Shown one piece after another: positions 1 to 8,312 of a stretch of 45,082 nt of DNA (its first letter is position 1; each line of letters starts with the position of its first letter). The notes under the pieces were generated by a model. It ran no database searches. It saw only the letters and a program-made list of their open reading frames with translations, and was not told where the DNA came from. The stretch is from the NCBI GenBank assembly GCA_035325905.1, contig DAOKYY010000024.1, forward strand, positions 1 to 45,082, written 5' to 3'. This DNA comes from DYGX01 sp035325905 (GTDB lineage Bacteria; Chloroflexota; Anaerolineae; Aggregatilineales; Aggregatilineaceae). Made by a program: the position numbers and the translations under genes.

Positions 1-41
1 GGTCTTGAGCTAACCGCTCATCGCTAACGGCTAGCGGCTCG
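1..41. other. Short non-coding end downstream of kduD
   Basis: These bases follow the kduD stop codon on the minus strand. They contain a small stem-loop (CGCTA at 22-26 pairing with TAGCG at 32-36) but no T tract on the minus side, so it is at most a weak terminator. The window ends here, so I cannot tell whether the pectin operon continues beyond kduD. Confidence 0.3.
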
Positions 42-812
<771 letters not shown>

Positions 813-823
813 CGTCGCCCGCC

Positions 824-1675
824 TCAGCGCAGATCGGCCATGCCGACCGGGTCCATGTCGCTGAACGTCTGGTTCTCGCCTGCCATCGCCCAGATAAAGC
901 TGTAGTTGCCGGTGCCGACGCCCGCGTGAATCGACCAGCTTGGCGAGATGACCGCCTGCTGGTTGCGCACGACGAGGTGGCGCGTTTCGTCCGGCGCGCC
1001 CATCAGGTGAAAGACGACGTTATCCCCGGTCAGGTCGAAGTAGAAGTAGACCTCCATGCGGCGGACGTGCGTGTGCGCGGGCATGGTGTTCCACATATTG
1101 TTCGGCTCCAGCAGCGTCACGCCCATCACAAGCTGGCAGCTTTGCACGCCGTCGGGATGGATGTACTTGTAGATCGTGCGCTCGTTGGAGTTCGCCAGGC
1201 TACCGAGATGCGCCGGGGCGGCCTCGTTCAGCGGGATGTGGGTCGTCGGGCAGCTGGCGTGGGCCGGGGTGCTGCTGAAATAGAAGCGAGCCGGGTCGGC
1301 GGGGTCATCGCTGGAGAAGGCCACCTCGCGCGCGCCGCGCCCGATATACAGCCCGTCGAGCTTCCGCATCGGGTAAGCGCGCCCGTCCACCATGATCGTG
1401 CCGGGTCCGGCAACGCTGACCACGCCCATCTCGCGGCGCTCCAAAAAGAACGCCGCGCCCAGCGCCTTCGGGTCCCCTGCCAGCGCCAGCGGCGCATCCA
1501 CCGGCGCCGCGCCTCCGGTGATGATCCGATCGATGTGGCTGTAGACCATCTGGATCGCGCCCGGCACGAACAGGGTCTCGATCAGAAAATGCCGGCGCAG
1601 CTCATCGGTCGTAAAGGTCTTGACCGCGTCAGGATGGGCGGGGTAGCGCAGTTCCATGCCACTCATCAGACTCAT
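824..1675 (-). CDS. kduI: 5-keto-4-deoxyuronate isomerase
   Basis: KduI converts 5-keto-4-deoxyuronate (DKI), formed spontaneously from unsaturated galacturonate, to DKII, the substrate of KduD. The 283-residue length and the family's opening (MELRYPAHPDAVK from residue 7) fit well. The cupin metal site is visible: His201, His203, Glu208 (HTHVRRME) and His250 (SIHAGVG). The first ATG overlaps the uxaE stop as ATGA. However, the GGAG ribosome-binding site sits almost directly against this ATG, so Met4 or Met7 (MELRYP) may be the true start; family alignment favours Met7. Translation is probably coupled to uxaE. Confidence 0.95.
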   Translation of the reverse strand: MSLMSGMELRYPAHPDAVKTFTTDELRRHFLIETLFVPGAIQMVYSHIDRIITGGAAPVDAPLALAGDPKALGAAFFLERREMGVVSVAGPGTIMVDGRAYPMRKLDGLYIGRGAREVAFSSDDPADPARFYFSSTPAHASCPTTHIPLNEAAPAHLGSLANSNERTIYKYIHPDGVQSCQLVMGVTLLEPNNMWNTMPAHTHVRRMEVYFYFDLTGDNVVFHLMGAPDETRHLVVRNQQAVISPSWSIHAGVGTGNYSFIWAMAGENQTFSDMDPVGMADLR

Positions 1676-3147
1676 GCTCCTTCATGTTGTGATGCAAACG
1701 GCTCAAGGTGCCGCGCGAAATGCCGCCGCAGCAGGGCGTGATAGCGGCTCTCATGCGCGCGCAGCGTGGCGCGCAGGCGCCCGCCGAAACGGTCCAGCAC
1801 CGAGCCAAAGGTCACGTGCAGCACCTGGCGCGCGGCGAACTGATCCAGCAGGCCCGGCAGCGCGCCGTCCTCAAGTGTATCGCCTGCCGGGACTTCTTGC
1901 AGGTCCGCCGAGACGTGGTACGTCGCGCGGTCCGCGTCGTAGTGCGCGCGGGCGAAGTCCAGCACCTCGCGGAAAGCGGCCGGATCGACCTCGGCCCAGA
2001 CGCGCAGCGCCTCAAGATAGCTCGTCCCGGCGGTCTTCAGGTGGACCGCGCCTTCGGCGTGGCGCGCGGCCAGCGGGTAGACGGAAAACTTATCCGAGCC
2101 AGAGTGCAGGCTCAGCTTGTAGCCCCCGGCGAAGCGCATCACCGCCGTGTGCCCGGCCAGATCGCGGTCCAGCGCGCTCAGATCACCCAGGTAATCAACC
2201 CCCTTCTCAAAGCGGCCCACGAAGCGCGGCGCGAGGCTGATCCACACGACCCCCAGGCGGCGCAACTCGGTTGCCAGGAATAAATGTTCGTGAATGGTGG
2301 TCGGCGTCTCCGTCTCGTCCACCGAGATTTCGAGGTCCACCGCCGCGCCGCCGGTCAGCGCGCGCAGCGCCTCGTCCATCCGCGCGATGTGCGCCAGCGC
2401 GCGGCCATACTTGGCGGCGGCCCGCAGCAGCGTTGGCTCGTCGAAGGTCAGCGCCCGGTCGCTCAGGTCGAAGCTCCGTCCCAGGAAGCGCGCGGCGAGA
2501 TCGCCCGGCGCGCTGTCAAGCTGCGTCCAGGGCAGCGCCTCGACCTTCGCCCGCAGCGCCGCCTCGGCGTCGGCGTCGGCCAGCGGATCGACGTGATCGC
2601 CGGGATCGATCGTGAAAAAGGAGTAGCCCGCCGTGACAAACGGCGTGATGGCGTCGGGCGTCTTCAGGTGGTCGGCGTCCGCGCCCCACGCCGCGCGCCA
2701 CCCCGCCTGGAACACGCCCCAGCGCGCGTCGTCGAGCACCTGCTGCGGCGTGCGGCCGGTGCGCGCGTTCTCGCGGACCGACTGCTGCGCGAAGACCGGC
2801 GCGACGCCAGCGCCTTCCGCCGCCTGCGCGTGGCCGGGCGTCGCCAGGCCGAGACGGTCCCCGAACCCGGCGGAGGTGCGCAGGCCGAGCGGGGCCGGGT
2901 TGAGCCAGGGCAGGCGCGCCGCGAGAACGGCGGCGTTGTGCGGCGCCGGCGGGCAGAGCAGCTTATCGCCCTGTCGCTCGCCGCTGAAGCCCGCCGCCTC
3001 GCCCTGGACGACGAGGAACCTCTCACCGCGCGTAGGATCATGCGCCAGGAAATAGGCCGCGCCTTCGTGCGACACGACCGAGCGCTCATACACGCTCAAC
3101 TCGCCAAGCGAGCCAGGAATCATCGTCGCCTGCTTTCTCGCGCTCAC
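1672..3147 (-). CDS. uxaE: Tagaturonate epimerase (UxaE family)
   Basis: This roughly 480-490-residue protein matches the UxaE family first characterised in Thermotoga, which interconverts D-tagaturonate and D-fructuronate. It begins with a beta-rich segment (SVYERSVVSHEGAAYFLA) and has the family's conserved blocks around TAGYSFFTIDPGDHV, TIHEHLFLATELR and KLSLHSGSDKFSVYP. It follows uxaC with a GTGA stop/start overlap (GTG at 3147). An ATG at 3123 with GCAGGCG upstream is an alternative start that removes eight residues. Next to uxaC it gives a two-enzyme route from galacturonate to fructuronate without tagaturonate reductase. Fructuronate reductase and mannonate dehydratase, needed to complete that route, are not in the window. 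Confidence 0.88.
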   Translation of the reverse strand: MSARKQATMIPGSLGELSVYERSVVSHEGAAYFLAHDPTRGERFLVVQGEAAGFSGERQGDKLLCPPAPHNAAVLAARLPWLNPAPLGLRTSAGFGDRLGLATPGHAQAAEGAGVAPVFAQQSVRENARTGRTPQQVLDDARWGVFQAGWRAAWGADADHLKTPDAITPFVTAGYSFFTIDPGDHVDPLADADAEAALRAKVEALPWTQLDSAPGDLAARFLGRSFDLSDRALTFDEPTLLRAAAKYGRALAHIARMDEALRALTGGAAVDLEISVDETETPTTIHEHLFLATELRRLGVVWISLAPRFVGRFEKGVDYLGDLSALDRDLAGHTAVMRFAGGYKLSLHSGSDKFSVYPLAARHAEGAVHLKTAGTSYLEALRVWAEVDPAAFREVLDFARAHYDADRATYHVSADLQEVPAGDTLEDGALPGLLDQFAARQVLHVTFGSVLDRFGGRLRATLRAHESRYHALLRRHFARHLEPFASQHEGA

Positions 3148-4547
3148 AGCTTGTAGGTGTGCTTCGCCAGCCCGTAGGCCAGCTCGCCCATCATCTCGTG
3201 CGCGTCGGCTTCGTCGATCATGCGCCGCACGACCAGCCCGGCCAGCCAGTTGGCGCTGGCCCGCCGCCAGATGTCGTGCCGCGCCGGGATCGACGGGAAG
3301 GCGCGCGTGTCGTCGTTGAACCCGGCCGTGTTGTAGATGCCCGCCGTCTCCATCACCAGCTCGAAGAACCGCTGCATCCCGTTCCAGCTATCGAAGAACC
3401 ACCAGGGCGGCCCCAGCCGCAGCGCCGGGTAATGCCCGGCCAGCGGCGCCAGCTCGCGCGAGTACGCCGTCTCGTCCAGCGTGAACAGCACCAGCGTCAG
3501 GCGCGCGTCGTTGCCGAACGCCTCGAGCAGCGGGCGCAGGTTGCGCGTGTACTCGGTGATGATCGGGATGTCCGCGCCTTTGTCGCGCCCGAAGCGCGCC
3601 GCAATCAGCGGGTTGTGATCGCGCCACGCGCCGGGGTGAAGCTGCATCACCAGGCCATCTTCGACGCTCATGCGCGCCATCTCGACCAGCATGTGCCCGG
3701 TGAAGGCGCGCGCGTCTGCATCCGACGCCTCACCGCGCAACGCTCGCTCGAAGATCGCGCCCGCCTCGCACTCGGACAGCGGCGCGGTGTGCGGCGTCAG
3801 CGCGGCGTGATCGGTCGCCGCCGCGCCGAGCGACTTGAAGAACGCGCGCCGCTGCTCCAGCGCCTCGATATACGCGGGATAGCCGCCGATCGTGACCCCC
3901 GAAACTTCGCTCAGCCGGTCGATCTGGGCGCGCCAGCCGGGGCTGTCGAGGCTGATCACCGCGTCGGGGCGAAAGGTCGGGCGGATGTCGCCGTCCCAGC
4001 CAGACGCGCGGATCGCCTGATGGTGCTCCAGGGTGTCGGTCGCGGCGTCAGTCGTGCACAGCACCTCGACATTGAAGCGCTCGAACAGGCGGCGCGGCTG
4101 CATCTCCGGCGCGGCGAGCCGCTCCGCGATCTGGGTGTAGACGCGCTGGGCGGACTCGCCGTTCAGCGGCTCGCGCACGTCAAAGACCCCGGCCAGCTCG
4201 TGCGCCAGCCACAGCCCGGTCGGCGTGCCGCGAAACAGGTAGAACCGCTCGGCGAACGTCTGCCAGATTTTGCGGTGATCGGTTTCGACCGGGCCGCCAT
4301 CGAGGCGCGGGATGCCCAGGTCTTCGAGCGGCACGCCCTGCGAGTACAACATGCGGAAGATGTAATGATCGGGGATCAGCAGCAGGTCGACCGGCGTGCC
4401 AAAGCGGTAGTCGGGGGCCGCGAACAGGCGCGGATCGACGTGCCCGTGCGGGCAGACCAGCGGCAATGCGGACACGGCGCGATACAACTCCCGCGCAACG
4501 GCGATCTGGCCCGGATCGGGGCCGAAATAGCGATCATCGTCCAGCAT
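3144..4547 (-). CDS. uxaC: Glucuronate/galacturonate isomerase
   Basis: At 467 residues it has the normal UxaC length. UxaC isomerises D-galacturonate to D-tagaturonate and D-glucuronate to D-fructuronate. It belongs to the amidohydrolase-like superfamily, and the N-terminal metal-binding motif is visible as CPHGHVDP in place of the more usual HCHLSP-like form. The conserved block MQLHPGAWRDHN and the C-terminal GFNDDTRAFPSIPARHDIWRR are characteristic. The ATG at 4547 has a good ribosome-binding site (AGGAG seven bases upstream). It overlaps uxaE by 4 bp and follows a URO-D-family gene by 15 bp, inside the pectin operon. Confidence 0.95.
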   Translation of the reverse strand: MLDDDRYFGPDPGQIAVARELYRAVSALPLVCPHGHVDPRLFAAPDYRFGTPVDLLLIPDHYIFRMLYSQGVPLEDLGIPRLDGGPVETDHRKIWQTFAERFYLFRGTPTGLWLAHELAGVFDVREPLNGESAQRVYTQIAERLAAPEMQPRRLFERFNVEVLCTTDAATDTLEHHQAIRASGWDGDIRPTFRPDAVISLDSPGWRAQIDRLSEVSGVTIGGYPAYIEALEQRRAFFKSLGAAATDHAALTPHTAPLSECEAGAIFERALRGEASDADARAFTGHMLVEMARMSVEDGLVMQLHPGAWRDHNPLIAARFGRDKGADIPIITEYTRNLRPLLEAFGNDARLTLVLFTLDETAYSRELAPLAGHYPALRLGPPWWFFDSWNGMQRFFELVMETAGIYNTAGFNDDTRAFPSIPARHDIWRRASANWLAGLVVRRMIDEADAHEMMGELAYGLAKHTYKL

Positions 4548-4562
4548 GATGACTCTCCTCGC

Positions 4563-5597
4563 TCACGACCACTCGCGGGCGGCTTGCAGCAGCGCGTCGA
4601 TGTTTTCCGGCGGCGTGCCCGGCGCGACGCCTCCACCCAATGACAGGATCAGCCCGCCACCCGGCGCGGCTGTCTCAAGGCAGGCGCGGGCGTGCTGGCG
4701 AACCTCGTCGGGCGTGCCACGCACGCCGACATCGAGCGGTGGGACGTTGCCCATCAGCGCGACGCGGTGGCCCATCGCCGCCTTCGCCGCCGCGATATCC
4801 GTCTCGTGGCTGAAGTTGAACACGTCGAAATTTGCTTCGGCCAGCGCCGCCAGCAGATGCGGGCAGGGCGTGTCGTTGTGGTAGACGCGGATCAGCCCCT
4901 CGAACTCGTCGAAGATACGCTTGAGGTGCGGGGCGATCAACGCCTGGTAGTGGCGCTGCGAGACCATGCCGACCAGGTCATCGAGCAGCATAATCCCTTC
5001 CGGCGCGTGCAGCGCCTCAAGCTGCGCGTGCAGCCAGCGGATGATCGTGGTCGTGACCGCGTCCAGCACGCGGCTGGCGGCGTCGGGGTCGGCGGCCAGC
5101 CCCTCCATCAGCGGCGGGATGCCGGTCAGCCAGGAGGAGACCGTCATCGGACCGCGCGCGCAGACCATCCGCACCGCCGATCCTTCGGCGCGCAGGCGCG
5201 CGTCCAGCGCCTCGTACTGGCGCACGACGAGCGGCATCAGCCCGTCTTCGCGCGGGTCGGCAGGCTTGATCATTCTCGCCCAGAAGTCGAGATCGGCCAC
5301 GACCGGCTCGACCGAGGGCGGGCGGTCCGTGTGAAAGCGAATTTTCGCACCGAACGCCGACGGCTCCGCCGCCATGCCATACTCGACCCAGTAGCCGGGG
5401 ATCCAGACCGCGCCGGGGAACCGCGCTTCCAGCCCCTGGTTGATCGCCAGCCAGCGATCGGGGAACAGATAGTAATCGCGCGTGTCGATCCCGGCGTAGC
5501 CGGGCAGCCAGGGGCTGTCCACGATCAGCGCGACCGGCACCTGGTCCGGCTCCTCACGCCGCGCCGCCTGCACGAACCGCTCCCAGGGCGTCGTCAT
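4563..5597 (-). CDS. URO-D superfamily protein (second of a pair), function unknown
   Basis: A 344-residue protein of the uroporphyrinogen decarboxylase/methylcobalamin methyltransferase superfamily (TIM barrel). I place the start at 5597 because this ATG forms an ATGA overlap with the preceding gene's stop. The longer reading adds 17 low-complexity residues. The region equivalent to the MtaA-type zinc motif reads HNDTPC (His240, Cys245) instead of HxC, and the distal Cys is absent (GGGLILSLGGGVAPGTPPENI region). A standard zinc-thiolate methyltransferase site is therefore not evident. It is unlikely to act in haem synthesis, given its place in a uronate operon and its divergence from HemE. 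Related URO-D proteins occur in sugar loci of other bacteria, with no firm function known to me. Confidence 0.75.
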   Translation of the reverse strand: MTTPWERFVQAARREEPDQVPVALIVDSPWLPGYAGIDTRDYYLFPDRWLAINQGLEARFPGAVWIPGYWVEYGMAAEPSAFGAKIRFHTDRPPSVEPVVADLDFWARMIKPADPREDGLMPLVVRQYEALDARLRAEGSAVRMVCARGPMTVSSWLTGIPPLMEGLAADPDAASRVLDAVTTTIIRWLHAQLEALHAPEGIMLLDDLVGMVSQRHYQALIAPHLKRIFDEFEGLIRVYHNDTPCPHLLAALAEANFDVFNFSHETDIAAAKAAMGHRVALMGNVPPLDVGVRGTPDEVRQHARACLETAAPGGGLILSLGGGVAPGTPPENIDALLQAAREWS

Positions 5598-6778
5598 ACG
5601 CGCCTGCTTTCCGCCAGACCCGCGTTGAACGCGCGCAGCGCCTCCCACAGCGCCAGGATGTTAGCGGGCGGCACATCAGCCTGGATATTGTGCACGGTGT
5701 TGAACACGTATCCGCCGCCGGGCGCCAGCGCCTCCAGGTTGCGCCAGACGTCGTCGCGCACCTGCTGTGGCGTGCCGTGCGGCAGCACGTCCTGCGTATC
5801 GACCGCGCCGCCCCAGAACGCCACGTCCGCGCCAAAGTCGCGCTTGAGCGCCGCTGGCTCCATGCCGCGCGCGCGGATATGCACCGGGTTGAGCGCCTCG
5901 GCGCCGATCTCGATGTAATCGGGGATCAGCGGGCGGATGTTGCCGCAGGAGTGGAAGAACTGCTTGGTGTGCGGCGCGAGCTGCTTGATCCGCTCGAACA
6001 GCGTCCGCACGCGCGGCTTCAACTGGCGGCGGAACATCGCCGGGGAGATGATCTGCGACTGCTGCGTGCCGTAGTCGTCGGCGTAGGTCACAACGTCCAC
6101 CGCATCGCCCAACTGCGGCAGCGCCATCTCCCAGAAGTCGAGCTTGAGTTCGAGCAGCCTGTCAAACAGCGCCCCGGCCAGCGCCTCGTCGGTCGCCATC
6201 ATGATCAGCAGCTCTTGCATCCCGACGATGCGCTGCGCCATCTCAAAAATCCCCGCGAAAGCATCTTTGAGCACGACCGCGTAGCCCTGCGCGCGCGCTT
6301 GCAGCGCCCGCTCGCGCAGCCCCGCGATCCGGCGTGGATCGGCCATGTCCGGCCAGGCGTGGTCGCGGATGTCCGTCGCCGTGATCTCCGGCCCTGCCAG
6401 CGGCACGCGCACGATGCTGTAGTACAGCCCGTCCGGGCGCGGGCGGTGGTGCGTGATACCCCATTCGTCGTGATAGGCCCAGTAGTCGCCGTCCGGCTCC
6501 TCATGGACCTGCCAGTTGTGACTGTTGAGCGGAAACAGGCCGCGCGTATCGACTTCCAGCCGCGCCAGCAGGTCTTCTTCGGGCAGAGCAAGCTGCTGGA
6601 TCGCGTCGCACAACACCGGCTCGACCGGCGGCAGATCAAGCGCCGCGCGCAGCCCGCGCGCCGCGACGACATGAATCCCGGTGACTTGCGTGCTGCCGAG
6701 ATCAATCGGAATGCGATCCGGCTCCTGGTGATCGAGCGCCGCCAGCACGCGCTCGCGCGCGGTCATGACGCCGCTCAC
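5594..6778 (-). CDS. URO-D superfamily protein (first of a pair), MtaA/HemE-like
   Basis: A 394-residue member of the uroporphyrinogen decarboxylase/cobalamin methyltransferase superfamily. The N-terminus (RERVLAALDHQEPDRIPIDLG) is typical. The zinc-binding-like motif HSCG lies at residues 276-279, where MtaA/MtbA proteins have HxC. The third ligand position near the C-terminus is His363 (NTVHNIQADVPPANI) and not Cys. It starts at GTG 6778, overlapping the cupin stop as GTGA; an ATG four codons in (6766) is possible. The HxC motif suggests a zinc-dependent methyl-transfer role more than a decarboxylase role. Pectin is methyl-esterified, so a link to methyl or methanol metabolism is a hypothesis only. 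No corrinoid protein is in the window. Confidence 0.78.
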   Translation of the reverse strand: MSGVMTARERVLAALDHQEPDRIPIDLGSTQVTGIHVVAARGLRAALDLPPVEPVLCDAIQQLALPEEDLLARLEVDTRGLFPLNSHNWQVHEEPDGDYWAYHDEWGITHHRPRPDGLYYSIVRVPLAGPEITATDIRDHAWPDMADPRRIAGLRERALQARAQGYAVVLKDAFAGIFEMAQRIVGMQELLIMMATDEALAGALFDRLLELKLDFWEMALPQLGDAVDVVTYADDYGTQQSQIISPAMFRRQLKPRVRTLFERIKQLAPHTKQFFHSCGNIRPLIPDYIEIGAEALNPVHIRARGMEPAALKRDFGADVAFWGGAVDTQDVLPHGTPQQVRDDVWRNLEALAPGGGYVFNTVHNIQADVPPANILALWEALRAFNAGLAESRRV

Positions 6779-7110
6779 CTCAGAAACTCCTCGCGGACCG
6801 GCGTGAAGGTATCGACCAGCCGGGCGCGGGCGCTCAGAAGCTGGATCGTGTGCGGCGCATCCCCCGGCACGGCGATCAGGTCGCCCGGCCCCAGCGCGTG
6901 CGGCACGCCGTCGATGAAGAACAGCACCTCGCCTGTGGCGACATACGTGACCTGCTGGTGGGGGTGGCTGTGCGGCGGATCAGGCTCGGCGTGCGGCCCG
7001 TCCTCGAAGTCGATGACGACCACCATCAGGTCGTCGGTGTGCGCCAGATAACGCTTGCGCCCCGGCGCGATCATCTCCGGCGTGGTCTCTGCCCAGCGAA
7101 CAACGGTCAT
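6775..7110 (-). CDS. Small cupin protein
   Basis: A 111-residue single-domain cupin. Motif 1 is HSHPHQQVTYVATGE (metal ligands His, His, Gln/Glu and a following Glu). Motif 2 is PGDLIAVPGDAPH, giving the distal His. Similar small cupins accompany pectin-degradation genes; KdgF, for example, is a cupin that accelerates linearisation of unsaturated uronates to DKI. This protein has the right size (KdgF is about 110 residues) and the right neighbours (ogl immediately upstream, kduI and kduD in the same operon), so a KdgF-like role is a reasonable inference. Start ATG at 7110 has AGGAG nine bases upstream. Motif-level evidence cannot exclude another small cupin function. Confidence 0.8.
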   Translation of the reverse strand: MTVVRWAETTPEMIAPGRKRYLAHTDDLMVVVIDFEDGPHAEPDPPHSHPHQQVTYVATGEVLFFIDGVPHALGPGDLIAVPGDAPHTIQLLSARARLVDTFTPVREEFLR

Positions 7111-7122
7111 CGCCTGCGCTCC

Positions 7123-8301
7123 TTACGGCTCGATCAGGTAAATCTGCACGCGCCCGCCCCGGTCCGAAGCGTACAGGATTCGCCTGCCATCCCAGCTCCA
7201 GGTCGGGTGGCAGTGGCTGCTCTGCGTGTGCCACGAGGTCCCGTGCGTGCAGAGCGTCTCCAGGCGCGCTTCGTCGCCGCTGATGTCGATCAGCACCAGG
7301 TCATCCACGTCGTCGCCGGCCAGCACGCTGTTATCCGGGTTCGCGTGGTAGTGGTTGCAGTAGAACGGCATGTCGATCTTGCGGATCAGCCGGTTCGCGC
7401 GGTCGATCAGCCCGACGAAGGGGACCATTACGTTCTGATTGACCGGCACCTCGGTCACGACCGCCTGCGTGCGGTGCGAGGTGATCGTCCCGTCATGGCC
7501 GGGGCCGCGATCGTCGAAGAAGACCAGCCCGTCCTGCGTCCAGAACTCATGCCCGATGGTGTCGTGCTCGCCCTGGCGGAAGCAGGGGCGCGCCCGCCGC
7601 GAGATGAAGTCGAAAAACCACATCCGCTGCCGGACCAGGTTCCACGGTCCCTCGTGGCAGAACATCCCCAGCGTCGGGTCGTCCGGCGAAAACTGGAAGT
7701 GCCCAAGCTGGTGCGTATCCTGAAACACGTCGTGCCAGCCGGAGCCGTCGGTATAGGCGACCGTAATGCGGCCATCCTTGATCAGGTAGAAGCGGTCTTT
7801 GAACCCGGCGTAGTTCGCGCCGCGATAGTGCACGTGCTCGTCCGTGATCTCGTTGCGGCAAAACGCGACGTAGCGGCGGTTCGGCGCAATCGACGGGACG
7901 CTACTCAGCTCGAAGCCGGGCTGCTGCTCGTAGAGAGTGATCACGTCGCCGCTGGCGGTATCCAACAAACGCACGCGGCCATCGGCGGTCGTGTAGGCGA
8001 CCAGCGCGCTGTCGGGTGTCTTGGTGGTGGAGCCGGAGCCGTGCACCACGTCGTCCGATAGGCGCTCCATCGCGCCGGTGTCGAGGCTCATGCGGAAGAC
8101 GTTGTACTTGGGGTCTTCGTGCGGGGCGCGATCTTCGCCCGACGCGCGATCCGACAGGAAGATGATCTCGTTGCGGTCGCGGTCAAAGGAATTCTCGGTG
8201 AAATAGAGGTGGACGTTGTTGCCGGTCGATGTCAATTGGGTGATCGTCCGCCCGGTCTTCTCGTCCTTGAAGGTGCGAAACTCGCTCGGCCAGTGATCCA
8301 T
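7123..8301 (-). CDS. ogl: Oligogalacturonate lyase (PL22)
   Basis: A cytoplasmic beta-propeller lyase that cleaves short, often unsaturated, oligogalacturonides to DKI. The 392-residue length matches the family (about 388). Metal-binding Gln360, His363 and His365 appear in QSSHCHPTWSWDG, matching the Q..H.H cluster of characterised Ogl. Other conserved blocks include GHFQFSP (His201), CHEGPWNLVRQRMWFF and GEHDTIGHEFW. No signal peptide is present. I chose ATG 8301 (MDHWPSEF) because it has AAGGA upstream and avoids overlapping the preceding gene by 67 bp, as the longer reading would. It lies 11 bp after the heparinase-like lyase gene and supplies substrate to KduI. Confidence 0.93.
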   Translation of the reverse strand: MDHWPSEFRTFKDEKTGRTITQLTSTGNNVHLYFTENSFDRDRNEIIFLSDRASGEDRAPHEDPKYNVFRMSLDTGAMERLSDDVVHGSGSTTKTPDSALVAYTTADGRVRLLDTASGDVITLYEQQPGFELSSVPSIAPNRRYVAFCRNEITDEHVHYRGANYAGFKDRFYLIKDGRITVAYTDGSGWHDVFQDTHQLGHFQFSPDDPTLGMFCHEGPWNLVRQRMWFFDFISRRARPCFRQGEHDTIGHEFWTQDGLVFFDDRGPGHDGTITSHRTQAVVTEVPVNQNVMVPFVGLIDRANRLIRKIDMPFYCNHYHANPDNSVLAGDDVDDLVLIDISGDEARLETLCTHGTSWHTQSSHCHPTWSWDGRRILYASDRGGRVQIYLIEP

Positions 8302-8312
8302 GCTGTAGTCCT

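Noticed and set aside
3159..4643. 494-residue plus-strand open frame opposite uxaC
   Set aside because: It is a GC-rich antisense shadow, very rich in Arg, Ala and Gln, with no domain; the minus strand carries clear uxaC.
5594..6778. Assignment of the URO-D proteins as HemE for haem synthesis
   Set aside because: They are embedded in a uronate operon and have MtaA-like or degenerate motifs instead of clear HemE motifs.
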